The notes under the pieces were generated by a model that was not told the DNA's origin, searched no databases, and saw only the letters and a list, made by a program, of their open reading frames with translations. The translations under genes and the position numbers were made by a program. 64,000 nucleotides of DNA from Angiostrongylus vasorum (taxonomy: Eukaryota > Nematoda > Chromadorea > Rhabditida > Metastrongylidae), in NCBI GenBank assembly GCA_018806985.1, contig JADANN010000401.1, positions 744,001 through 808,000 on the forward strand, in the 5' to 3' direction. Of the stretch, positions 55,345-64,000 are shown piece by piece. Within the stretch, counting starts at the first letter, position 1, and the number at the start of each line of letters is the position of its first letter.

Positions 55345-55495
55345 CTGTTGTTCTTTTTTTACAGCAATCGCGAGGTTGTTATTCAGCACACCTTTACTTG
55401 CTTACAAATATAACACGTACAACACAACGGTAGCTGACGTTTCGGCAGTATCGCCTTCTTCAGAGCCTGGAAGGGTACACTAATATGTAATTTAG
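55345..55495 (-). repeat. left inverted terminal repeat of PLE
   Basis: About 150 bp nearly identical, in inverted orientation, to 57611-57762. It contains the motif CTGAAGA, A, GGC, GATACT, GCC, GAAACGTC on the minus strand (55436-55463). Confidence 0.85.
55436..55463 (-). ncRNA. hammerhead-ribozyme-like core in left PLE terminal repeat
   Basis: CTGAAGA, A, GGC, GATACT, GCC, GAAACGTC on the minus strand. Core positions are intact, with one extra A before a three-pair stem II. Confidence 0.6.
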
Positions 55496-57460
55496 GACCA
55501 AGGATTACGACTTAGGATGTAACGTTTTTAAGACAGCAGGACCCCAACGACGGAGTTGACGCAAAATTCCGCATGTTTTCGGACGGCGTTCTCAACACTC
55601 TTAATCACTATCGCGATAGAAAATTTATCTCTAACCTTACAGCCGCCCAAAAAGTGTGGCATGCGAAAAATTAGAGATTCAATAAATTCAAGGACCATTA
55701 GGCTATCAGTTAGTGATAAGGGGGGAGGGTTCAAAGTTGTTCCCCCGCCAGCTAGATGTTAAGATAAATGAGGAACATCTTAGTGATGTTACCGTTTATC
55801 GCCCATCATCTGATCTGAAAGGGAATACAGAAGTCAATACCGAAAACTAAACAATCAGTAGGTCAAAGTGGCAAAGGTGACAGGCTTAAAATCGTCGGTT
55901 ATTTCGCACTTTAAAGTCGATAGACCAGCATGCCCCGTCTTATACGTGCTTATTAAAACACATAAGTTGGTATCACCTGATGATCTTGCGTCAACCAATC
56001 CGTCATCATTTAAGGTTAGACCAATCATCAGCTGTGTAGACGGGCCAACGGATAGGATAACCTGGTTTCTAAGCCTAATATTAACCCAGTAGCTTAAACA
56101 TATTCCAGCCCATCTCACGAACACCCAAATGTTAATAGAACGTCTACGTAACGCGTCTCCTAATAACGCGCACGTGATGGAATCTTTCGACATTACCGCG
56201 TTGTACACCAACGTATCGAATGACTCCGCAATGGAAGCCATCTTCGAACTTTTTGTTGAACATGAAGGAAGAATAAATACGCATGGTTTGTCCATCCAGC
56301 AGCTCACGGCTCTCTTAAACGAGTGCCTAAACTGCTCGATTTTTAGATGGTCTGGGAAATATTTCGAGCAAATAAGGGGGTTGGCAATGGTACAGCGACT
56401 GGCACCAAGCCTTGCCATAGCGTTTATATCTAAAGTAGAGGCCCCCGTTCTCGGCGCCTTCGGCCACTGCTGTACTGCAGGTACATAGATGATTGTTTTG
56501 TCATCTTCTCTACGCAGGAGGAAATGGACAAATGCTTCGAATTATTCAACGAGCAGTCTGCGTACATTAAGTTCACCTGGGAGAAACCGAGAAAGAACCG
56601 GCTTCCGTTTTTAACGTTCAAATAAACCTATGAAGTAGCGGTTACATGACAAAATGGTACTGAAAGCCAAGTAACAAGAACATCCTCGTTCATTTCCTTT
56701 CTTCCTACCCTTCACACACAAAGAGAACGCTTGTGAGAAACATGTTTCGAACAACCACCTCTGTGTGCACAAGTAGGGAACTAAAGGAAGAATCGCGCAA
56801 CTTGGCTTGGGAAATAGCCATCTCCAATGGCTACGAAATAATAACCCCACGAGATAAGTTTAGAAGGAAAGCGACACGCCCAAGCGAAACAGTTGGCCAA
56901 AAGAAAGTCCCGTTTATGTTGCCATTTATTAGCGAAGAAGTAAGCGTAGCTATTAAACGATGCTTAAGAAGGACAGGTCTAAAAGAATCGGTAGCGATAG
57001 TTGAAATTTCACCGGATACTCTATGTCGTCAGTTTGTTCGTAACCAACTGTATGACCGTCTATGTGAAACACCAAATTGCATTATTTGCCCTTACGGCAG
57101 AGACGGTGACTGCATGAGTTCAGGTACGATATACCTGATTCCTTGTAGTACTTGCGAAGACGGATATATCGGCGAAACGGGCAGACTTTTCATGTATCCG
57201 CATAAAAAGAACAGCTAGATGGCAAACGAAAATCAAAACAAGGCACGCCACTAGGCACGCATAGGATACAAAAACACAGCGGAGAAGTTTTGGTGTAAAA
57301 CTCTCTATCATCGCACGGGACACTAAAACACCAACGCACAAATTTCTCGACGCTTTTTGGATAAATTCCGAAAATCCGGGAATGAATAGCAAGGAAGAAT
57401 GCCCTGAGATAACGCCTGATCCAGCCCCGTTTCTCAGAACTGATTTTTGATGTGGTGTGG
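55496..57460 (+). mobile_element. Penelope-like retroelement body: reverse transcriptase plus GIY-YIG endonuclease, decayed
   Basis: Frames in order: SVSDKGGGFKVVPP (55700s), VAKVTGLKSSVISHFKVDR and VLYVLIKTHKL, FKVRPIISCVDGPTDRITWF (55868-56092), MESFDITALYTNVSNDSAM, IFRWSGKYFEQIRGLAM (56129-56488), then after a frame change the catalytic YIDD at 56482-56493 with DKCFELFNEQSAYIKFTW, then VRNMFRTTTSVCTSREL, KVPFMLPFISEEVSVAIKRC and GIY-YIG segment TIYLIPCSTCEDGYIGETGR (57126-57187). Known family: PLEs are retroelements with a telomerase-like reverse transcriptase and usually a C-terminal GIY-YIG nuclease. Stops (for example TAG after ILTQ at about 56091) and shifts show this copy is not translatable as a whole. 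Terminal repeats flank it in inverted orientation. Confidence 0.9.
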
Positions 57461-57610
57461 TGCAGTAATCAACCATATGCGACTCTAAGCTGCTGTTCTT
57501 CCTTGGTGGAAAACAGATAAAAACGGTGAGTTTTTCGAGAAGCCCACGACCGTGTAATTATTGTTCAGATTTTCATCCTTCTATTTGCGTTGTTGAAGCG
57601 TTTGACCTAG

Positions 57611-57762
57611 TAAATTACATATCAGTGTACCCTCCCAGGCTCTGAAGAAGGCGATACTGCCGAAACGTCAGCTACCGTTGTGTTGTATGTGTTATATTTG
57701 TAAGGAAGTAATGATGTGCTGAATAACAACCTTGTGATTGCTGTAAAGAAGAGAACAACAGA
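57611..57762 (+). repeat. right inverted terminal repeat of PLE
   Basis: Inverted partner of 55345-55495. It starts TAAATTACATATCAGTGTAC, carries the motif at 57642-57669, and is followed at 57775 by TGCCGAGGTTAATAGAAAGT. Confidence 0.85.
57642..57669 (+). ncRNA. hammerhead-ribozyme-like core in right PLE terminal repeat
   Basis: CTGAAGA, A, GGC, GATACT, GCC, GAAACGTC. It lies downstream of the PLE coding body in the sense direction. Confidence 0.62.
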
Positions 57763-57864
57763 TTTATAATCCAATGCCGAGGTTAATAGAAAGTCGACGT
57801 CGAGATAAGTTAGAATATTCCAATTTTCAGCCTATCTTTACCCTAATTAGGTTCGATGTCAATT

Positions 57865-58105
57865 TGTGCCTCCTAGATCATTCCTGTTGATAAGCGATTA
57901 CTGACAATACCGATGGAGTAAAAAACACGGCTGAGATAAAGGAAAAGCTAGGGCATGTGATTGTTGTGGTGGATAGCATGTGAACCCTCGGACAGCGTAA
58001 TCACGGGTTCGAAGCCATACTGAAGTTCCGAGTTTTGCTCATATCTCAGTACCCGTCTAGTAGTTTCCTATAGATGCACAGCGAGTAAGAGAAAATTCAA
58101 AAAGT
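57865..58105 (+). repeat. SINE-B copy, diverged
   Basis: GTGGTGGATAGCATGTGAAC, B box ACGGGTTCGAAGCC, TTCCGAGTTTTGCTCATATC. The tail region is TGCACAGCGAGTAAGAG. Confidence 0.6.
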
Positions 58106-58559
58106 AGTTAAAAGGAAGCAAAACATGTTGTTGAAAAAAAATGAATGTAAGAGATATGCGTAGTAGCCGAAACACTTCCGATCTAAAAAATCGGATTGTT
58201 ACAAGCGTCAGTGATGAATCGTTTGCAACGGGTTGCCAATGCATTGAAGAAGCTTTTGCAAAAAAATGAATGAAATGCCGTTTGCAAAAGAAAAAAAGGA
58301 TTATAAAAAATCATATCAACGAAAAACGACTAACTGCCGAGATGGAATGCTCGTATTGCAACACAAGACGGCACGACAAGGTCATCTGGAGAACCTGTCG
58401 TAATTGAAAAGCCGTAGATACAACAAGTGCCATTCCCAATGAAGAATCGAACTATCTAGCGGCCATTTGCTGTTTGTGTGACTGAAACTGAACCATTGTT
58501 GGTTAATCAGCACCGAATGTTTTTTATGTTATATGTGCAATGGAAATGTTCAAACGTTA

Positions 58560-58620
58560 AGGAGAGCACCTGACACCTGCGGTCCAGAGTTTTGCAAATA
58601 TCTCAACTTCGTTGAAAGAC
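58560..58620 (+). repeat. SINE-B fragment
   Basis: CACCTGCGGTCCAGAGTTTT and GCAAATATCTCAACTTCG are the central SINE-B block without head or tail. Confidence 0.55.
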
Positions 58621-59019
58621 GGTATGTTTGGTGCTTAATGCATCCCGAAGCAAGTGCGACTGCTGGAGAAGTTTTGTCATGCGGCGAAAAAGAATAGAGA
58701 CTGTGGTAGTGTCCACTTGAGTTGCTCGAAAGTTGACGAGATTGTTCACAGAAAATCCGCAACATGATAGTGAGGCATTTTTTTCCCTTGAATAAGAAAC
58801 CGATGTTGGTAATGTTGGATATGGATTAGAACAAGCTAATTACATATAAGTTCAACGATCCAATTTATTGTCAGAATTTTTTTCATCATGGCGGAGGCTT
58901 TTTCTGTGAAGAAGTATGCGTATTTTTACTCTTCTTCCACTTTTCTAGAAGATGAAGTTGTAAATTCTAAAGTGACTGGCTCAGATAACTCAATAATGGT
59001 GGTGTATTTCAATATCTTT

Positions 59020-59295
59020 AAGCTCCCTGGTTTCAGATCGCCTCGGACCAACTCCCACCCCCATTCCCTCCGGGGTTGGGAGATTGCTACTATACTTGTC
59101 TCGGACCAAATGGCTTGTTTAAGCCAGAAAGGAGACACTGGTTTTTTGATAGCCTGAGACGCCCAGCAGGGTGATCCCACGTCTGGAGGGAGAATCGATT
59201 GTGGAATCGATCCATCGACATTCAAAAGACCTAAAATCCTCAAGCGGGCAGCCGAACTCACACGGATATCTAGGCACCTATGCTTGCCTGTCACA
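59020..59295. repeat. unclassified moderately GC-rich block, probable old repeat
   Basis: CTCCGGGGTTGGGAGATTG, GCCCAGCAGGGTGATCCCAC and CAAGCGGGCAGCCGAACTC resemble tRNA-SINE bodies but no head is visible. Confidence 0.3.
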
Positions 59296-59299
59296 AATT

Positions 59300-60760
59300 T
59301 TTATGTATGAACTCCGAATACTATATGACTATTATAGTGTAGTATAATAACTTTAACATAACATAACTGGTCGTCAATATGGCGGCTTGCATTTTTTCTG
59401 TAGTCAAAGTAATTTAGGAACACTTCGTACTATTCACTTCAGTGCATTTGAACGCTGATCCCCACTCTACTAAAAAATCATTCTCATAGAGCTATCCAGT
59501 GTTTTAGATTGATATCACTTCAGTTGAACGGTTTACGTGAAGGTACATCTTCTCACACGCTTTTTTAAAGATTTTTCCAAGACATTTGATTGACAGATCA
59601 TTTTTATGACCAGGGTGACAATTTCCAGAAGGATTCCGTTGTCATCGGGCCTTAGGGAAAAAAAGTAGCGCCCTATCTCTTAGCCCTCTTCTAAAAAATA
59701 GTTCTCCGGCTTCTCTGGATGCCCAATAGAAGCGATGTATCTAATCTTGATCAAATTAGTGAGTTGATCGACTGATTGGAAGCATCTAGGCATGGGTGGT
59801 TTATTTCGTTTACCATTGACAGACGGAGATGGGATGTAATTCCGGCCAATATACCGCCATTGTGCAACGAGTTTAGTTCTATGCTAATCACATAGCAGTA
59901 ATATAATATAATAATAGTAATATGATATAATATAGTGCGCGTAATACAAATAGTACGGTAGAATGTAGTATGTGTATGTATAGTCAAATATATAATTTAG
60001 TTGGACTCTAAAGGAGTTCGCCAGATCTTTGATGGTTGGGGGAATGTCCGCTTAGTTTCAAGATATGTTGCTTATGTTCTGTTTACCAATAGAGTTACTA
60101 TCCAGTTTTGCTGACCGTTGGTTCACCATCACGCGGAAATATGATACCTTCATCAGCTCGATCATCTGCTGAATCATTCGTTGTCTTAATCCTTTCGCAA
60201 CTTCGTTAAGCCCTTCATTTTTTCGTCTTGTAGTAAACCCTTTTTTGTTCACTGCAGGTATGATGGTGAATCGTGGATTTGTAATCACTTTTATAATATT
60301 TACATTAGCCATAGGTCAATGAAGGATTCTAGCCAGTTTCAGTAGAGTATTCGTCCATTTCTGTTGCGATGCAAATATTCAATAGGTTGTACTCGCCTTA
60401 TAAACGCGAACGGCGTTACGTTTTTTGTTCAGGCGCTCTTCATGAAGAGCTCTACCTATCGCATTGGTAGGCACTATTCTGTAAAACGTAGTCTCCGTAA
60501 AATTTTATCCAGTGATTCTCGTTGAGATGCATGACATATGAAGCCTGTCTGCTTTTCCACTTCTTTATATCCACGACAGCGTTCCTGACCTATCGTTGAT
60601 GCAGTTCGGAACTACAAATATCTTCTCTCATTTACACGAAATTTGATACTCAAATCCTCATCGTGTTGCTAACGTGCTCGACGATGCTGATTCACCGTGT
60701 TTAACAACCACCGATTTGCAAGGTGTATGTATTGCCGACGTGCGGACTGTTATAATTGGT
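59300..60760. other. intergenic DNA, nothing firm
   Basis: AT-rich; a short ATAATATAATA-type low-complexity tract lies at 59885-59945. No recognised gene. Confidence 0.45.
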
Positions 60761-60764
60761 AGAT

Positions 60765-61020
60765 GCAGATGGCAGATGTTATAACTGGTCTACAACAAAC
60801 ACGGTCACTGATTCAGTCCCACGCACAGAGTTAACCAAACCGTCTATTCCTTCGAGGTCAGAAAATGAGTACCAGTCTTGCTTAGGACGATGACATTGCC
60901 TTAATACATCAGAAGACACTCACGAATCATTGTATAGGTCATGCATCCAACAATCTCTACCATTTTTGATGAAGCCGAATGCATGGAGTATTTTTAGAGA
61001 TTGTTCAATAGCGAAAACGA
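60765..61020 (+). repeat. SINE-A, diverged
   Basis: ACTGATTCAGTCCCACGC (B-box-like), CTATTCCTTCGAGGTCAG, AATGAGTACCAGTCTTGC, CCGAATGCATGGAGTATTTT in family order. Confidence 0.5.
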
Positions 61021-61520
61021 TGTTTCCTTCAACCTTTACATCAAGTCAATAAGAGCCACAAATTCGAAGAGGTGACCCTGCAGGCAGCCCAACTTTGTGT
61101 TCTTCATGGAATCCTCGATATTCCTACATGCAGTTCAAGCCAATTTTTTACAGCCTCTTAGATAATGTTGATTTATCTAATACAGATATAAATAGCCAAA
61201 TAATTTCAGGACATTCTCTTCATTGAGTGTGAACGGACCGATCATCGATAACCGCTTCTCGTGAGCATCGATTTTCCTTCTATCTTCACTTGACTGATTT
61301 CACCAAATCGGTCATGAAAAACACTCAACATTGCACTCGATTTCCCTAAGTTCTAGTTTTCGGAGAGTGACTTTATTAGCGGTATAACTTTTTCGCATCA
61401 CTGTGGAAAGGAGGGGGTCTCGATTTAGTACAAAAAAATATTGCTAGTAAAAAACTATGGCACTGAACTCGGCTGGCAGGCAATGACTCATGTAGGTACA
61501 AGAATGTGGGACTGGTTGTC
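61021..61520. other. intergenic DNA, nothing recognised
   Basis: No frame or repeat that I can support. Confidence 0.4.
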
Positions 61521-61865
61521 TTAGCAAAGCGTCAAGGATGACGGAAATATGTCATTGAAGAATTCTTGCAACTTATGAAGGAGGAAACCAGGGGAGTGCA
61601 TCGATTCCCTTAAACTTTCACGATTGCTTTTGGCATCCAAGGATTTGTTCAACTCGATTGACATAAAGTGTTGCGATGTCTTGTACTTTTTCGCTGGGTT
61701 TGATAATGGCGTGGATATTACAGTTAATCTCTTGATAATCCTAATTGTGCAGGTGGTTTGACATCGCTCAATGTTCCACTTTAATGCAGTCGCAGTTCTG
61801 AAGCCATATTTCTTTTCTGCCCTGCAAAATAGTCGTGCCGATTGCTCAGATACTTTACAATCCAA
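61521..61865 (-). other. unassigned open frame
   Basis: A 114-codon minus frame (RLFCRAEKKYGFRTATALKW; SLDAKSNRESLRESMHSPGF) has coding-like composition but no family I recognise and no splice evidence. Reported only as a candidate. Confidence 0.25.
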
Positions 61866-61980
61866 GAGATGTAGGTGGAGGTCCAGTGGCTAAGTAAACA
61901 CAAATCAAGAAAAAAGTTCTTTCTGAGCGCTGTCTTTAATCTTTTGGTAAGCAACCATTGCACAATTCTTTTCTTACAAG

Positions 61981-62082
61981 GTGTCATGCTTCAGTTCAAA
62001 GGCGAAAACACATTCATCCTTTCTGCAAACAGGCTAAGTGAGCTGGACGTGGATGTTAATGACTTACTTTATTGTCGTTGAG
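61981..62082 (+). CDS. possible terminal exon of an unidentified gene
   Basis: After TTCTTTTCTTACAAG the frame reads VMLQFKGENTFILSANRLSE, then LDVDVNDLLYC, R and TGA (62080-62082). The hydrophobic/acidic pattern looks like a folded C-terminus. I do not recognise the family; no upstream exon was found. Confidence 0.3.
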
Positions 62083-62814
62083 GACTGAAGAAAATATTCT
62101 ATCTGAACAACCAAGATTAGCCATCTTATGCTTTTAATTGGCCCCAGCGGAACTTGTGCCTCCTTCTTCCAGCTTTAATAGACCAGTGCTGCTGCCCTAT
62201 TCTTTTTTAAGAAAGTCGTGCTCCATTTCTTGGAATAGGTGCCAGAGTTGTGAATGTGTTGAATAAATGATCGTATTTTTTTACTGGTATTTTTTGATCG
62301 ACACCTCTTCCAAGAATGGACCAATATGGTAGGAAATGTTTTCACATTTATAATAGCTCCGGAATTTCTTTGCTTGGAATTTTCGTTCGTTTTTCTTTCT
62401 TGGAGAAAAAAAACTCAGTTTGTAGGCGAAAAGAACGATGATCCTCCGGAATTCAATTCTTGCAAAACCTTCAGTTTAAGATGAGGTCGTTCAGTATCAT
62501 TATGGCTTTGCTCACCAGGGTAGTAGTTTTAACGTCAATACGTCAGGTAAACATATGAGTTAGCATTCGTGCTTTTGCTCGTCATAATGAAGTGGTGTAG
62601 CTTCTCACCATCCCTGTTCTACGGTAATCGCTGGATTGCAAATCCATCTGTGGTGCAGATCTTCAAAACTTCTGGTGGATTACCACGCCTTCCAAGTAAC
62701 CTAAAAGGATCCTTATAAACGCCATAGTTTTTGCTATAGAACTTCTCCATGTGCACACTAAGTAATCCATCTCTACGCAATCTCTAACTTGCAGTAAAAA
62801 TGCTGTAATGTAAA
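62083..62814. other. intergenic DNA, nothing recognised
   Basis: AT-rich with poly-A stretches near 62400; no supported feature. Confidence 0.4.
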
Positions 62815-63012
62815 GTAATAGATAATAAGGACCCGAAGGACCCGCATGGTGTGATGGTGAACGCGTTAGCCCTCGGAAACGGTTATAGCGTGTTCGTTTC
62901 CCACCGCAAACACCTGCTTTCCGGAGTTTTGCAAATATCTCAGCAACATTGGTTATATTTCGCAACATACCCTGCCATTAAAAAGAATAGGCAGTAAATA
63001 ATAAAGTAAAAT
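62815..63012 (+). repeat. SINE-B copy
   Basis: GACCCGCATGGTGTGATGG, TGAACGCGTTAGCCCTCGG, GTGTTCGTTTCCCACCGC, GCAAATATCTCAGCAACATT and tail AATAGGCAGTAAATAATAAA. Confidence 0.75.
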
Positions 63013-63039
63013 TGTAATAAACAGTCTTTTAACACCGAT

Positions 63040-63400
63040 CAACGGGTTATCACCTCATCGTGGCTGGGAGGTATTCCTGGATGTCGAACTGCGAGGTACA
63101 ACGGAGGATTCATCCACTGACACGGTCTCCCAAGCTCAGAAGGAGTCCGGCGTTTCTATCAAGAAGCCTAGCTAAGAGTAAACCAATATCAAAATCCACC
63201 ATCGTCCTGGTATCAAAGTCGCATGGTGGCAAATCTCCCTCTGATGGTGGTGAAGACCAGGGCTAGACCTTGGACAGGCTGACTTCGGGATTCCATGGGA
63301 ACCACAATGGCTTAACCAGTAAATCTCCCAAAAATGAGGGGTTATGCTGGGGCCCGCACAACCAATGAGGACGGGCCAATCAATTTTCAAGTAAGTATCA
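63040..63400 (+). repeat. R3 interspersed repeat copy
   Basis: Plus-strand copy: ACCTCATCGTGGCTGGGAGG, CACGGTCTCCCAAGCTCAGA, GTCGCATGGTGGCAAATCTC and GGGGCCCGCACAACCAATGA; ends at CAAGTAAGTAT. The frame reads SPKLRRSPAFLSRSLAKSKP, matching the copy at 15185. Confidence 0.65.
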
Positions 63401-64000
63401 AATCTTTTAACAACGATTCACTTGTTGTGTGCATCATCGAGGAATCGTGGACGTAGCGACATTTTGTTGTTCAACCTACTGTTCGCTGTGTCATCGATTC
63501 TAGATGTTTTCGTCGATAACTCCTAAAGTAACTAGAGTAATGGGAAAGGCATGTTCTCTTTGCTACAGCCACCATTTTAGATATTATTCAAGAGCAACCA
63601 GCAGTTATAATACCAAAATAAACTTTGGTAAAACAGTGCGTCAGAATGTCAAGTTTTAATAACAGAGATGGACCAGTTCCATAAATCTCGTTATACATGC
63701 TTGGTTAGCATATACAAAATCCTTTCCTATAAAGGACCACTGGGATAGGATATAGGAAAGGATAAAGATAGGAGGATAGGATATAATAGAAAATAGGATC
63801 GCATTTATAGTCATCTAGATCTTTCTGATCGCGCCTCTTTTCTCGGATAGCAATCCTTCCTACCTTAGCTTTCTTTGAAATCGTATTAGATGTAACCAGT
63901 CTTTGTCATGACAGTAGCCATACGAAAGAAAAGATGAATCGACGTTTTTCTGTGGTGTACCTTGATTTTTCCCAGATGTTCCCTCATTCCGTCTTGCTCA
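63401..64000. other. window end, unclassified
   Basis: A purine-rich tract of GGATAGGATATAGGAAAGG-like units lies at 63745-63800. No gene is visible. Confidence 0.4.

Noticed and set aside
58340..58410. Cys-rich peptide resembling a retroviral-type zinc knuckle
   Set aside because: Spacing C-X2-C-X4-H-X7-C does not match CCHC (X4 expected) and there is no adjoining gag-like frame.

Overview
This is eukaryotic nuclear DNA, AT-rich and intron-rich. It most likely comes from a parasitic nematode of the strongylid/hookworm type. That placement is an inference from a CHE-12-like TOG-domain gene with small nematode-style exons, a Penelope-like element (PLE) and an RTE-type element, and very many tRNA-derived short repeats. 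No bacterial operon, CRISPR array, rRNA or convincing true tRNA gene is visible.

One host gene dominates. Between 2093 and 46100 on the + strand I assembled 27 exons by hand from splice sites, intron phases and protein similarity. They encode a crescerin/TOGARAM1-like protein (CHE-12 in C. elegans), a ciliary microtubule-binding protein. Exons 2093-9508 make a first TOG array (equivalent to vertebrate TOG2), exons 10246-27920 a low-complexity Ser/basic linker, exons 33689-40082 a second TOG array, and exons 40581-46100 the C-terminal TOG and stop codon. About 3.1 kb of coding sequence sits in 44 kb. The 5' end (initiator Met, any TOG1) was not found. Two one-base frame breaks, in the exons at 7647 and 34358, mean the copy is either mis-sequenced or damaged.

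The introns and the 18 kb downstream are filled with repeats: SINE-A (tRNA head with TGGCGCAGTGG, about 20 copies), SINE-B (a second tRNA-headed family, often in back-to-back pairs), SINE-C (a third), a family R3 with a shared reading frame (4 copies), PLE remnants, and an RTE element at 21803-23539 inserted into a PLE with a 12-bp target-site duplication.

The most interesting non-coding signal is a recurrent hammerhead-ribozyme-like core (CTGANGA, short stem, GAAACGT). It occurs at least 12 times, in or near PLE terminal repeats, and its stem II bases covary between copies. The clearest element is the PLE at 55345-57762, with 150-bp inverted terminal repeats each carrying this motif, a reverse transcriptase with YIDD, and a GIY-YIG endonuclease.
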